Source: Ypsolopha sequella
Taxonomy: Eukaryota; Arthropoda; Insecta; Lepidoptera; Ypsolophidae
DNA: 64,000 nucleotides
Direction of reading: 5' to 3'
Assembly (NCBI GenBank): GCA_934047225.1
Contig: OW204005.1
Location: 20,034,396-20,098,395 of the forward strand
Below are positions 9,121 through 22,125 of the stretch, piece by piece. Made by a program: the position numbers and the translations under genes. Numbering within the stretch: position 1 is the first letter of the stretch; each line of letters starts with the position of its first letter. Below the pieces are notes generated by a model. The model did no database searches and was not told the origin of the DNA. It was given only the letters and a program-made list of their open reading frames with translations.

Positions 9121-12100
9121 TTAAGGGGAACGAAAATACAAACAGAAGTAAAATGTCAGCTTTCGGATGATTTTGTTGCAATAATTAGGTTACGTATAGC
9201 CATAAAAAAAATACATGTTTTTGGTTGAACTTTAAGGTATTCATTTTCCACAAACCACGTTAATCGATTCATATTTGTACTGTCAATGAATTTTTTTGTA
9301 ACCCTCTATTGCACACTTCTTATCGATTTTGTTTCAGGTATCGCTTTCGCGATTTTGTTGGTTTTTTTTTAATAAAATTAGTGTGAATGATGTCTATTAA
9401 TTTTCCAAATACCACGTTATTCGGGTCAAAAAAAGCACCCCCTTTTTCCAAAAATACGTATATCCACTGATGTAGTCAGCGGCAGCAAGATATTGTCAGT
9501 CTACCTACGCCTAGCGTTGGCGCCCGTAAGACGTGGAACCTGTGCCCTTTTTTGCAAGCTATAAATATCTCCCAAAACTACTTCAAAACACATTGAAATT
9601 AATTTTATAAAGTAATATTTCGAGGAGCATCATATTCCTGCCGTTAAAAACTCAACAAAATATGCGTATTAGTGATTTAGCTACATCGTGCCATAGTCAT
9701 AACAACAAAACTGAATGAATTTGGAATGAATTCATACTTTTATGCGGGAAAATAATATATGTTACTCTAAAAGAATAATTTTGTGATCGTTATTGAAACC
9801 CAAATTAATTTACTTATACTTACTGAGATCTGTAACAAAGGTCAATGACCTTTTCGTGAAATTACCCTCTAGTATTGGCTCACCATTTCAGGTCCAATAA
9901 GTGAAGTTTTTTGCAAATTATATAGGTACACTTACTTGGGATAAATCGCCAAGCATTTAAAATATAGAAATTTATTTTGAAATATTTACAGTGCATGGCA
10001 AAATTATTAGATCGTAGATAATCCTGTCGGTACATGTTCAGGTTCTGTTACGCAAAATGAAAACAATGAAACTCTTTTAGGATTAATTTGTTATCCATAT
10101 GTTTGTCTGTCTGTCCGTTTGTTTAGACAATTTTTTCTGGGTAAAATTAATAAATACCAATATAAACGGCCCTCTATAGAGCTGTAAAAACATTCTTTTG
10201 ACGTTTTTATTTATATTACGTTTTAGGTTTTTACGTTTTTTTTTTTTTACGTTTTTCATACAAATTTTCTCATTATGAAAATGTAGGGATGAACACTTGA
10301 GATAATATTTTGCATTTAAAAGTCAACACAGAAAGGAATTGTTGAACAAATAATGTAAAAAATATGAAAACCATGTTGTTCTATTCTAAAGGGATTAATT
10401 ATCTACTGTTCAATGTGGCGATAGCTTTGTTTATTTTTTTCCTTGAATTATTTTTTACTAAGATAACAAATAGTTTAATACAAGGTTTTCCTTAAGAGGT
10501 CCCTTTACCCCTGTATTTTTCTTAAAATTCATACAATAGGTATAAACCGAATGTGAAGTCTACAGCTTATTTTCTTCATATCTTTTTTCATGAGTATATT
10601 CTAGTGACATCTAACTACGTCTCTATACAGCCCAAAAAGCAAAATTTGATAAAACACCATTATAATAGCTGTCAGGATATCGTCAATATTGCCTCGTTTT
10701 TACACAAAGTTTAACAAGTTTGTATATTTTTATCTATACTGGAAATAAAAAAGAGAGAAATACAGGCGTCGCTCATGTTAAGATGACTAAGTTTACACAC
10801 TTTGCTAAGTATAAACAATTACCGTTTCATGGAAAACTGTTTTGACCTGAAACCATTTCACAAATTCAATTGACTTATTTTGAATATCTTGTCATCTTGC
10901 ACTTCTTGATGAGAAATACAATTTCAATATGTAAAAATACAACTTTTAGTTGAGAAAACTTATAGTTAAAAGTCTGCTGTATGCATTAACATATTTTTAA
11001 TTATATTACAATAGTAATAAAATAATTCGCTTATCCGTCGTCGTGATACCAGCCGTAAATTTCTTAAATAATCTGATATCACGCTTATGGAAAACCCAAT
11101 TATTTTGAAGATACCATAATATCATTAAAATATGTTTATGCATATAGCAAACTTTTAACAATAAATTGTCTTAGCTAAAAGTTGTACTTTACCGTTATAA
11201 TTATTTCTTAATATTTTGTTACAAATTCGGAGAAATAGCCCTTAAGGAAAACCTTGTATGAAAATATTTGTTATCTTTGTAACAAAGGAAAAAAAAATAA
11301 ACAAAGCTATCGCCACATTGAACAAACAGTAAATTATTAATCCCCTTAGAATAGAAAGATATGGTTTTATATTTTTTACATTATTAGTTCTACAGTTCCT
11401 TTCTGTGCTTTCTTTCAAATGCAAAATATTATGTGAAGTGTTGATCTCTATATTTTCATAAGGAGAAAATTTGTATGAAAAAGTTAAACAAAAGGCCATA
11501 AAAACATTATGAGTAATATGTATATTTTACAGGGCTGTAAATATTAGCATTTATTGATTTTACCCAGAAAAATTGCCTAGACAAACGGACAAACAGACAA
11601 ACATAGGGACAACAAATTAATCCTAAAAGAGTTTTGTTTTTTCATTTTGCGTAAAGGGATCTAAACATTTCAAACTATGATACAAATAAATTTCTATATT
11701 TTAAACACTTGGCGATTTATCCCAAGGGTAAACAGGTGTCCCAAAGGTCAACGCTTTCCCTTGGAAGGCTGGTAGGCCAGCTCATGACTGACCAGAATAT
11801 CAAATTATGACCTCAGCAAAAAGTAGAAAGTCTTCGAGTTGATGGTACTTTTATAAATTCGAATAGATTTTTGAGAGTCAAAGCTAACCAGTTCTAAATT
11901 CTAAGAATAAAATTTTTGTTGCGCAACTCTGAATAGTCATGCTATTGATAAAGTCAAAAATAAACCTTGAAATGCTGTTACATCAGGAAGAAAAATAAAA
12001 ACCCAATTTATGAGCAATTTTTTGTTATTAGGTTAGTTCGATACCACACCCTGAAAAAAAATGTCCTATGTTAGTTTTGCAAATTGTCTTAAATAACGGC

Positions 12101-12905
12101 TCATCAAATATTGTTTTTCAAATGATCTGGCAATTGCTTGTATTACTTTTGAAAAAAAAGTTATTGCTATTTTACTACCAAAGGAGCTTTTTTAAAATAA
12201 TTAGAATTTAGAATGAAAGAGTGGCGGGCCGTAAAAATATTTGACGTTCATTAGAAATGCCATTTAACACGCGTTAGAGTGAGATAAATAGTGACGCTAT
12301 TTAAAATGAGTTGGAATGAGATAGTAACGCAGTTAAACGTGGTTGAATGAGAGAGGCATAATTGATATAGGCTACAGTGAGATAGATAGTGACGTGGTGC
12401 ATTCCTTCTGAGAATATTTGTTAGTTTCCACTTTTTGTAATAACAACTTTAGTAAAAATTTTTTGTAAAGAAATTTTTGGTCCAATTTATTTTCCCGCAA
12501 GTGTAAAACCAGCTCAACGGGCGAAAAATATTTAAAGAATGGGTAATGGTGACAATTAACCGTCACAATATTATTATGTATCTCTAAAGGAGTGTCTGAA
12601 GTGTTCCGAGGGTCAACTGATAAATCAAACACTCAAAACACCACTTTCAGCCGACCATAATAAATTTACGTCCCGACGTGATAGCAAGTAGGATCAATGC
12701 CGTGTGACGATGATCGAAAGACACTAATAAATTAGATAAAATAAAATACGTATTACTTTTGACCCTGCCTCGTCCACTCTATTCGTATTTTTGCTATGGT
12801 GACGCGAGCTTAGAGACCGGGACGAATTTCCCCCCGCGCGCTATCGTAAAATAGAATAAGCCACGCCCGGAACTGGTTTTTGTTTTGGCTATGTCATACT
12901 CTTAA
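9121..12905 (-). mobile_element. Family A TTAA element, copy 2
   Basis: This is a full-length copy in minus orientation, bounded by TTAA|GGGGAACGAAAATAC and TATGTCATACTC|TTAA. It keeps the inverted internal arms. Compared with copies 1, 3 and 4 it has a small insertion (TACC) near 9504 that breaks the 87-codon frame seen there in the others. It is very similar to copy 3 and lies only ~720 bp from it in the same orientation. Confidence 0.8.
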
Positions 12906-13513
12906 CACTAACCCATTTGCTACAAAATGGTGGATTCCATAGACAAGATAATGCTGCCAGGAATGAAAAACAGCCACTTTGTGGTGGAATATTTTGGCTG
13001 GAAATGTTGAAAAATTACCGTGACGCTAAACCGGAACTTCGGTACACCCGTTTTCTTGGGACAGCAATAATGTAGAATTATAAGCAATTTTAAGTACATT
13101 TACGTTAAAATAAAGCAAAATTCATAGTTTTTAATTCTTAATACAACTACAAAGCTTAAAAAATTGCCGCCAGTCGGATCAACCCTACTTTAAATGCGAC
13201 TTGAAAGTTTAAAAATGTAGATGGGACATTAAGATTTTTTACTTTTCGGTAGCATCTTTTCATTATGTTTTAAGATTAATAATAAAATCACATTTTGAAA
13301 TAAACTTCTTCACTGAATAAATATGCGGTTATATTTAAACACAATTCGTTTGTTAACAATCCTTTACCAAATAATAAAAAAATGTTGATTGCTTGGGACA
13401 CCCTCATTTTGCTAATGTACAATATTTGTGAAAAATGCCCGATGACGTTATGCTTGTGCCGCCCAGTTGGAACACAAAACCTCAACAAATCAGCAAGGAA
13501 CATACCTTGTTTT
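12906..13513. other. Region without recognised feature
   Basis: AT-rich sequence between two family A copies. I see no convincing gene or repeat boundary in it. Confidence 0.4.
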
Positions 13514-13624
13514 ATTATACCACTAGCGACCCGCCCGCGCGCACGGGAGCAATGCTGATACTAAATACACTACAGAATGTCTTTATATACAACGTTCACA
13601 GTTTTTGTAATGTATTTAAGGTAC
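13514..13624 (+). repeat. Fragment of an ACTAGCGACCCGCCC dispersed repeat
   Basis: CACTAGCGACCCGCCCGCGC, then GCAATGCTGATACTAAAT and ATATACAACGTTCACAG, follows a pattern I recall from memory as a widespread insect repeat. It stops at the TTAA where family A copy 3 starts, so copy 3 may have inserted into it. I cannot see it resume after 17398. Confidence 0.45.
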
Positions 13625-16600
13625 TTAAGGGGAACGAAAATACAAACAGAAATAAAATGTCAGCTTTCGGATGATTTTGTTGCAATAATTAGGTTACGTA
13701 TAGCCATAAAAAAAATACATGTTTTTGGTTGAACTTTAAGGTATTCATTTTCCACAAACCACGTTAATCGATTCATATTTGTACTGTCAATGAATTTTTT
13801 TGTAACCCTCTATTGCACACTTCTTATCGATTTTGTTTCAGATATCGCTTTCGCGATTTTGTTGTTTTTTTTTTAATAAAATTAGTGTGAATGATATCTA
13901 TTCATTTTCCAAATACCACGTTATTCGGGTCAAAAAAAGCACCCCCTTTTTCCAAAAATACGTAAATCCACTGATGCAGTCAGCGGCAGCAAGATATTGT
14001 CAGTCTACGCCTAGCGTTGGCGCCCGTAAGACGTGGAACCTGTGCCCTTTTTTGCAAGGTATAAATATCTCCCAAAACTACTTCAAAACACATTGAAATT
14101 AATTTTATAAAGTAATATTTCGAGGAGCATCATATTCCTGCCGTTAAAAACTCAACAAAATATGCGTATGAGTGATTTAGCTACATCGTGCCATAGTCAT
14201 AACAACAAAACTGAATGAATTTGGAATGAATTCATACTTTTATGCGGGAAAATAATATATGTTACTCTAAAAGAATAATTTTGTGATCGTTATTGAAACC
14301 CAAATTAATTTACTTATACTTACTGAGATCTGTAACAAAGGTCAATGACATTTTCGTGAAATTACCCTCTAGTATTGGCTCACCATTTCAGGTCCAATAA
14401 GTGAAGTTTTTTGCAAATTATATAGGTACACTTACTTGGGATAAATCGCCAAGCATTTAAAATATAGAAATTTATTTTGAAATATTTACAGTGCATGGCA
14501 AAATTATTAGATCGTAGATAATCCTGTCGGTACATGTTCAGGTTCTGTTACGCAAAATGAAAACAATGAAACTCTGTTAGGATTAATTTGTTATCCCTAT
14601 GTTTGTCTGTCTGTCCGTTTGTCTAGACAATTTTTTCTGGGTAAAATTAATAAATACCAATATAAACGGCCCTCTATAGAGCTGTAAAAACATACTTTTG
14701 ACGTTTTTATTTATATTACGTTTTAGGTGTTTACGTTTTTTTTTTACGTTTTTCATACAAATTTTCTCACTATGAAAATGTAGAGATGAACACTTGAGAT
14801 ACTGTTTTGCATTTAAAAGTCAACACAGAAAGGAATTGTTGAACAAATAATGTAAAAAATATGAAAACCATGTTGTTCTATTCTAAAGGGATTAATTATC
14901 TACTGTTCAATGTGGCGATAGCTTTGTTTATTTTTTTCCTTGAATTATTTTTTACTAAGGTAACAAATAGTTTAATACAAGGTTTTCCTTAAGAGGTCCC
15001 TTTACCCCTGTATTTTTCTAAAAATTCATACAATAGGTATAAACCGAATGTGAAGTCTACAGCTTATTTTCTTCATATCTTTTTTCATGAGTATATTCTA
15101 GTGATATCTAACTACGTCTCTATACAGCCCAAAAAGCAAAATTTGATAAAACACCATCATAATCGCTGTCAGGATATCGTCAATATTGCCTCGTTTTTAC
15201 ACAAAGTTTAACAAGTTTGTATATTTGTATCTATACTGGAAATAAAAAAGAGAGAAATACAGGCGTCGTTCATGTTAAGATGACTAAGTTTACACACTTT
15301 GCTAAGTATAAACAATTACCGTTTCATGGAAAACTGTTTTGACCTGAAACCATTTCACAAATTCAATTAACTTATTTTAAATATCTTGTCATCTTGCACT
15401 TCTTGATGAGAAATACAATTTCAATAAGTAAAAATACAACTTTTAGTTGAAAAAACTTATAGTTAAAAGTCTGCTGTATGCATTAACATATTTTTATTAT
15501 ATTACAATAGTAATAAAATAATTGGCTTATCCGTCGTCGTGATACCAGCCGTAAATTTCTTAAATAATCTGATATCACGCTTATGGAAAACCCAATTATT
15601 TTGAAGATACCATAATATCATTAAAATATGTTTATGCATATAGCAAACTTTTAACAATAAATTGTCTTAGCTAAAAGTTGTACTTTACCGTTATAATTAT
15701 TTCTTAATATTTTGTTACAAATTCGGAGAAATAGCCCTTAAGGAAAACCTTGTATGAAAATATTTGTTATCTTTGTAACAAAGGAAAAAAAAATAAACAA
15801 AGCTATCGCCACATTGAACAAACAGTAAATTGTTAATCCCTTTAGAATAGAAAGATATGGTTTTATATTTTTTACATTATTAGTTCTACAGTTCCTTTCT
15901 GTGCTTTCTTTCAAATGCAAAATATTATGTGAAGTGTTGATCTCTATATTTTCATAAGGAGAAAATTTGTATGAAAAAGTTAAACAAAAGGCCATAAAAA
16001 CCTTATAATATGTATATTTTACAGGACTGTAAATATTAGCATTTATTGATTTTACCCAGAAAAATTGCCTAGACAAACGGACAAACAGACAAACATAAGG
16101 ACAACAAATTAATCCTAAAAGAGTTTTGTTTTTTCATTTTGCGTAAAGGGACCTGAACATTTCAAACTATGATACAAATAAATTTCTATATTTTAAACAC
16201 TTGGCGATTTATCCCAAGGGTAAACAGGTGTCCCAAAGGTCAACGCTTTCCCTTGGAAGGCTGGTAGGCCAGCTAATGACTGACCAGAATATCAAATTAT
16301 GACCTCAGCAAAAAGTAGATAGTCTTAAAGTTGATGGTACTTTTATAAATTCGAATAGATTTTTGAGAGTCAAAGCTAACCAGTTCTAAATTCTAAGAAT
16401 AAAATTTTTGTTGCGCAACTCTGAATAGTCATGCTATTGATAAAGTCAAAAATAAACCTTGAAATGCTGTTACATCAGGAAGAAAAATAAAAACCCAATT
16501 TATGAGAAATTTTTTGTTAATAGGTTAGTTCGATACCACACCCTGAAAAAAAATGTCCTATGTTAGTTTTGCAAATTGTCTTAAACAACGGCTCATCAAA

Positions 16601-17398
16601 TATTGTTTTTCAAATGATCTGGCAATTGCTGTGTATTACTTTTGAAAAAAAAGTTATTGCTATTTTATTACCAAAGGAGCTTTTTTAAAATAATTAGAAT
16701 TTAGAATGAAAGAGTGGCGGGCAGTAAAAATATTTGACGTTCATTAGAAATGCCATTTAACACGCGTTAGAGTGAGATAAATAGTGACGCTATTTAAAAT
16801 GAGTTGGAATGAGATAGTAACGCAGTTAAACGTGGTTGAATGAGAGAGGCATAATTGATATAGGCTACAGTGAGATAGATAGTGACGTGGTGCATTCCTT
16901 CTGAGAATATTTGTTAGTTTCCACTTTTTGTAATAACAACTTTAGTAAAAATTTTTTGTAAAGAAATTTTTGGTCCAATTTATTTTCCCGCAAGTGTAAA
17001 ACCAGCTCAACGGGCGAAAAATATTTAAAGAATGGGTAATGGTGACAATTAACCGTCACAATATTATTATGTATCTCTAAAGGAGTGTCTGAAGTGTTCC
17101 GAGGGTCAACTGATAAATCAAACACTCAAAACACCACTTTCAGCCGACCATAATAAATTTACGTCCAGACGTGATAGCAAGTAGGATCAATGCCGTGTGA
17201 CGATGATCGAAATACACTAATAAATTAGATAAAATAAAATACGTATTACTTTTGACCCTGCCTCGTCCACTCTATTCGTATTTTTGCTATGGTGACGCGA
17301 GCTTAGAGACCGGGACGAATTTCCCCCCGCGCGCTATCGTAAAATAGAATAAGCCACGCCCGGAACTGGTTTTTGTTTTGGCTATGTCATACTCTTAA
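13625..17398 (-). mobile_element. Family A TTAA element, copy 3
   Basis: This is a full-length minus-orientation copy with edges TTAA|GGGGAACG and TATGTCATACTC|TTAA. It includes an 86-codon frame (16865-17125) identical to that of copy 2 and an 87-codon frame (13833-14096) differing from copies 1 and 4 at a few residues. Neither has a recognisable domain. The changes include non-conservative ones, so these are more likely incidental frames than genes. Confidence 0.8.
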
Positions 17399-17760
17399 TA
17401 AGACGTATTTTATAACTTGTGGTTTAAAAAACCTCATGATGATGAATATTATTACGAACAAGCTGCAACTTCCATTTGCCTTCGTGTGACCTAACTTAAG
17501 AAATGGCTGTTTAAAAATGTGTCCTTTCCTATCAAGATAAATTTATAAAAATTTGCTGCCGACTGATTTGACAGATGGATGACAGATGTGTAGACAGACA
17601 GAGACAGACCACTTTTTTATAAGCAATCACACATCACAACCAGTAGATATATGTAATGTCTAAAATTCTCAAGTGACGTCATAACCAACAATTCTTTAAA
17701 AAAATTATAAAAAATAATGGTTAATTTATATACCAGCACAATAAAAACTTTGTCCTAAAA
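17399..17760 (-). repeat. Family D repeat fragment
   Basis: About 17405-17690 is the reverse complement of about 36505-36690, sharing TCTAAAATTCTCAAGTGACG, AAATGGCTG, TGTGTCCTTT and CATTTGCCTTCGTGTGAC. A run of GACAGACAGAGACAGAC is present, as in family C ends. No frame is seen. Confidence 0.6.
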
Positions 17761-18097
17761 TGGCACGTATATTCTCTGAATAAAAATAAAAAAAATATCT
17801 TTTTGAAATTAAGCTATGGGAATTCATGAATTTTAACATAATGACTTTAATTAGTTGGAATTTATTAAAATTAATAGATAACGATATATATTATTTAATT
17901 AAGGTTAAACGTCAGTAGCTTAGCGCAAAGTGCATAACTCAACTTTGTTGTATTGCTCATCTAGTTCTGACTCGTAGATAACCCTTGTTGCTATGTCTTA
18001 ACGGCTTGATTTGGTTAGATAGCTACCTCAAAGAAAGGCAACAAACTGTATAAATAAATAAAATTTATGAAAAATGTGAAAATATGCATGCATAAAT
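17761..18097. other. Region without recognised feature
   Basis: AT-rich sequence; nothing supportable was seen. Confidence 0.35.
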
Positions 18098-19000
18098 AAG
18101 TTTGGTGTACCACAAGGCCGTGTCCTGGGACCCCTTCTTTTCCTTATTTACATCAATGATCTTCCAGATGCTATAAATAATAAATGTATATTGTTTGCTG
18201 ATGATATTTCTGTAGTTAATGTGTGTAATAAACTTGAAAGCTTTCAAAATGATGTAAATGATAATATTACTAAAATAGTAGACTGGCTTAAATTTAATAA
18301 CTTAAAAATCAATACAAACAAAACCAAATTCATTCAACTAAGAAACAAAAAAATTAAACATCTTAAAGTAAATATAATATGTAAAGGAGAAAGTATTGAA
18401 GAAACTGAGGAAACTAAATTTCTGGGCATAACAGTGGACGGTTTTTTAACATAGAAAATACGCGTTCAAAAATTAATAGTTATGTTTGTATTCTCGAACT
18501 TCAGATACCAAAACTGCACTCATTGCTTATCACGGGCATGTGATGTCACTGCTGGGATACAGACTTATTCTTTGGGGAAATGCGAGAGAAATTAATAGAG
18601 CTTTTATAGCACAGCAAAAAAGTATTCGCGCAATTTTCAATTTAGAACCATATTTTATAAGAAATAAACTGCTGTCCCTGCCAAGTCTATATATTTATGA
18701 CATGTCATGTTTCACGAAATCACATACAAATTTATTCATAAAGTATAGTGATAGATACAATTTTAGTACAAGATACCCAAACAAACTAATAACTCCAAAA
18801 TACAGAACTGAATTTTGCCAATGATCTACATATTTTATGCAAATAAAGATTTTTAATAAGTTACCAGACAGTCTCAAAGAAAAGCCCTACAATTTATTTA
18901 AAAAACCATTATTTTATTATTTAACAACGCAATATTTGTATGACATTAAATATTTTTTCAATTTAAGTAATATTAATATAGCAAATTTATAGTTACTAAG
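18098..19000 (+). pseudogene. LINE reverse transcriptase remnant, 5'-truncated
   Basis: The first frame gives FGVPQGRVLGPLLFLIYIND (RT motif 4), then the catalytic FADD box and a following NLKINTNKTKF/FLGITVD segment, ending at a stop at 18454. A second frame (18486-18824) gives the RT thumb region (LGYRLILWGNA, IAQQKSIRAIF) and the tail (FNKLPDSLKE) past another stop. Frameshifts or deletions separate the pieces. The domain order is that of CR1/Jockey-type non-LTR retrotransposons, which reverse-transcribe their RNA at a nicked target. The 5' portion (ORF1, endonuclease, RT fingers) is missing. No active element is possible. Confidence 0.8.
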
Positions 19001-19311
19001 AAATTAGTGATAATATTATAGATACTTTTATGAATAGATATTACAAAATGTATACTCTAAAATTTGCATGCCTGAATAAGGTTAATTGTGCAGAACCAAT
19101 TTTGTGTACCTCACCATCTTTATCTATATGTTATGGCTATAGCCCGAAGTAGGGTAAAGTCCGAATAAATCTAAAATAGGTAGCGACGACGAGCGAAGCG
19201 AGAAGGAGCGGGTTAGGTTTACATGTTAATATAAATTGGGCGCCGAGCAAAGCGGAACGGGGCGAGGCGACCTCCGAAGTTTTGTATGACATTAGCCGGC
19301 CAAACCTAGGT

Positions 19312-20093
19312 TTAAGAGGCTATGCGAATTTTATTTTTGTCACTGTCACTCCAAGCGAAAAACCGCGCAGTGCGAGAGGGGCGGATTCAGGGCAAAAGGG
19401 AAAAAAGTTGGTTTTATATTTTTATAAAAAGAACTAAAATAGCTAGCAAATTTTCAAATATCAAATCCCTAGATATTGTTGAAACACACGTAATAAAATA
19501 TGTTTGAATTCTGTATATGGTTCCTATTTTGAGTTTTATGAGTTTGGAAGCACAATCTAGCAATCTACCCTTTATACTAAACCAATTACCAAAATCATTA
19601 GTTGACAAAATTGAAGTTACACACTATAAGCAGGCTTTGAATATATTAAAAAGGTATTATATTCACGACAAATACATAAATGGAAAGGATGTGCACCCAA
19701 ATTACAAAATAAATTGTATAAAATATTAATAAGATCAGGTTAAGATATTTATAAGAGATGAGGTAACCATCTAAAGTAATATAATCTTAAGATTTGTAGA
19801 TTGAAACTTTAGATTTAAGTAAACATATTGTTGTTATTTTTTTCTTGAAATAAACATTTCTATTATTATTTTATTATTATTATTCGTCAAACGAGGAGAA
19901 AAAGTGTGTTTGAAGACCTCATTTCAACAATTATTTCTATCGAGGAAAATTTATCCAAACATGTTTTCCAATTTCAAAACCCTAAATTATATAGTCAAAA
20001 TGCATATATACCAGAAATTTATTAAAATTTTTCGTGTATTTCATTAAATACACAGAAAAGAAACACCCGTATTTTTTTCGCATATCGCCTTAA
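19312..20093 (+). mobile_element. Family B TTAA element, copy 2 (interrupted)
   Basis: The ends are TTAAGAGGCTATGCGAA and TTCGCATATCGCCTTAA, giving a terminal inverted repeat of about 16 bp including the TTAA. The body matches 20304-20996 and the reverse complement of 31015-31436. It is split after GGTTCCTATT by a LINE tail and resumes at CGTCAAACGAGGAG. Confidence 0.75.
19528..19885 (+). mobile_element. 5'-truncated LINE tail nested in family B copy 2
   Basis: The sequence is absent from the other family B copies. Its frame gives FILNQLPKSL followed by a basic tail (HYKQALNILKRYYIHDKY), the usual C-terminal end of LINE RT proteins. It is followed by a 3' UTR with AATAAA-like sequence and a (TTA)n tail. 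A short CTATT is seen at both junctions but cannot be separated from the tail. Confidence 0.7.
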
Positions 20094-20145
20094 TCACTCT
20101 TCGGGCTTTAGCCGTAACATAATACAACAATTTGTGCAAATTAAT

Positions 20146-20176
20146 TATCTTTATCTTTATCTTTATCTTTATCTTT
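20146..20176 (+). repeat. ATCTTT hexamer microsatellite
   Basis: About five tandem ATCTTT units. Confidence 0.85.
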
Positions 20177-20303
20177 GTGTGCTTCGTGAAATGAATGGAA
20201 TTTAAAGTTACAAGTTCTTCTATTCCGGGTAATTTGTTACATTGTGATTACATCATTAGCCATATAAAAAAGACTTTAGTTCAGCAAAAGAGCAGTTTAG
20301 TTT

Positions 20304-20996
20304 TTAAGAGGCTATGCGAATTTTATTTTTGTCACTGTCACTCCAAGCGAAAAATCGCGCAGTGCTAGAGGGGCGGATCCAGGGCAAAAGGGATAAAAGT
20401 TGGTTTTATATTTTTATTAAAAAAACTAAAATGGCTAGCAAAATTTCAAATATCAAATCTCTCGATATTGTTGAAACACACCTAATAAAATATGTTTGAG
20501 TTCTGTATATGGTTCCTATTCGTCAAACGAGGAGAAAAGGTGTGTTTGAAGACCTCATTTCCACAGTTATTTCTATTGAGGAAAATTTATCCAAACATGT
20601 TTTTCAATTTCAAAACCCTAGATTATACAACGTGTAACAGAAAGGTGTAACCATATTTGAAGAGCTTATTCAGTCAATGGTATAGAACAACTTTTACTAT
20701 GGAACAAACACTGAATCTCGAAAAAAAAAGTTCAACTGTTTCATAGAAAAATGCAATGCCGCTCGGCCGAAATGTATGGAAGGGCAGATTTTTTTTTTGA
20801 GATTTCAGGGTTGGCTTCATAGTAAAAGTTGTTCTATACCATTGACTGAATAAGCTCTTCAAATATGGTTACACCTTTCTGTTACACCTTGTATAGTGAA
20901 AATGGATATACCAGAAATTTTTTAAAATTTTCCGTGTATTTCATGAAATACACAGAAAAGAAACACCCGTATTTTTTCGCAAAATTATCGCCTTAA
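20304..20996 (+). mobile_element. Family B TTAA element, copy 3, interrupted by a MITE
   Basis: The edges are TTAAGAGGCTATGCGAA and ATTATCGCCTTAA. It is nearly collinear with copy 2 except that it lacks the LINE tail and carries a 264-bp MITE at 20628-20891. Confidence 0.8.
20628..20891. mobile_element. Tc1/mariner-type MITE, ~70-bp TIRs, TA duplication
   Basis: The terminal inverted repeats begin CAACGTGTAACAGAAAGG and CAAGGTGTAACAGAAAGG and extend about 70 bp with few mismatches (through AACAACTTTTACTATG). TA flanks both sides (20626-20627 and 20892-20893), and the uninterrupted site GATTATATAGT is readable from the copy at 31015-31436 (reversed). No transposase. TA duplication is the mark of Tc1/mariner elements. 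Confidence 0.88.
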
Positions 20997-21470
20997 AGTC
21001 TAGTAATTACGGATTGTTCCCATCGGCTCAGTGGTCCGATGCAACTACAAATTTTATACTTTCCTAACCCAATACGGAGACAATGAGGAATATTACCAAT
21101 AACAATCGTATAGGACACTGCTAAAAGAGTCGAAACTTACTCGTAATTATCAGAAGATATTATAAGTCTTTACATACGAAAATGCCGTTTTCTCTAGAGA
21201 ATTTGAAAGAAACTCAATTTTCAGCACTAACTAATTTTTCTCCACAGAGTACCCGTCTTAGAACTCAAATATCCAGTATTATAATTTTTGCATGTTTATT
21301 TATTTTATATATGTATTATGTGTATATTTTAAAGGTATTCATTTATTTTAAGTATGTTCATGTATTTTATATGTAAGTCATAGATAAGTCTGTTTAGATA
21401 TATACTTTTATCTTGATCTTCTTATTATGTCCCATTTAGTCTTCCTTATGTTATTTTGTTCATCTTTCTG
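20997..21470. other. Region without recognised feature
   Basis: AT-rich sequence. The stretch from 21182 has a short frame of low complexity that I do not regard as coding. Confidence 0.35.
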
Positions 21471-21475
21471 TTTGC

Positions 21476-21603
21476 TTCCAAAGGTTGCCTGGACGATATT
21501 CCTATGATCAATGAATGCCGCCTTTGTACACTATGTTTAATTGTTTCTTTTGTATGTCTTTATTATTTGTGTAAATATGCAAAAAGTGTTATAAATAAAT
21601 AAT
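21476..21603 (+). mobile_element. RTE-like LINE 3' end
   Basis: CCAAAGGTTGCCTGGA, GCCGCCTTTGTACA, TTTTGTATGTCTTTATT and AAAGTGTTATAAATAAATAA follow in order. The order and wording match 56085-56232, and I recall it as the 3' UTR of lepidopteran RTE-type LINEs. Only the 3' end is present. Confidence 0.65.
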
Positions 21604-21618
21604 AGTCTACTGATCATA

Positions 21619-22125
21619 TTGAACAAATTTCGCACAGAAATTTCGCACAGAAGTCACAGTATTTTCATCATTACTAAAGAAATGTTACAAAATTATAATT
21701 TTAATAAAGAATTACGCTCTTGCTACTTCTCACTCTTCCATTCCGTGCTGTGCTACTGGTTGGAGCTCTGGGGAGATGCTGCTGAGTGTGAACGTCCTTT
21801 CATACTGCAAAAAAGGGCTATCAGAATACTTTCTCATGTACCTCTGGACGAACATGCTAAACCTTTATTCATAAAGCTGAAAATTTTAACCGTCACTTCA
21901 CAATACATCTACAACGTTTCAAAGTTTGTAAGAGATAACCCAGATACATTTCCAACAAAAGCAACATTCCAATCATACCTAACCCGCCATTCTAATAAAC
22001 TCCATATACTAAAACATAAATTATCTAAATCCACCAAGGCCGTCTATATAGCAGGATCTAAAATATACAATGCACTTCCTAATGAAATCAAATGGGATAT
22101 TATAAATTGCATATCAAATAAATAA
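21619..22125 (+). pseudogene. LINE RT C-terminal remnant
   Basis: The frame contains the RT thumb pattern YFSLFHSVLCYWLELWGDA, then ILQKRAIRIL, then a C-terminal segment ending YNALPNEIKW. The 5' start at 21619 is only where the frame opens; it continues from an upstream region lacking RT motifs, so the element is truncated. The same domain order is seen in the 18486-18824 and 58489-58776 remnants. Not functional. Confidence 0.8.

Larger units (their letters stand above)
19129..20120. repeat. Inverted pair flanking family B copy 2
   Basis: TATGTTATGGCTATAGCCCGAAG at about 19129-19151 faces CTTCGGGCTTTAGCCGTAAC at about 20098-20120, with two mismatches over about 22 bp. A GC-rich block with GAGCGAAGCGAG (19175-19275) lies just inside. 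These may be the ends of an older element that later received family B copy 2. Confidence 0.4.

Noticed and set aside
12372..12632. 86-codon frame shared by family A copies 2 and 3, truncated in copies 1 and 4
   Set aside because: No recognisable domain, low-complexity Lys/Leu/Phe composition, and it breaks in other copies. Identity between copies 2 and 3 reflects recent copying rather than selection on a protein.
13833..14096. 87-codon frame present in family A copies 1, 3 and 4
   Set aside because: Broken in copy 2 by a 4-bp insertion, and amino-acid changes between copies are not conservative. It could be a small protein, but the sequence gives no positive evidence.
15738..16076. 112-141-codon frame in family A copies 3 and 4
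   Set aside because: Lies on one of the inverted arms, of variable length, with hydrophobic runs from T-rich sequence and no motif.
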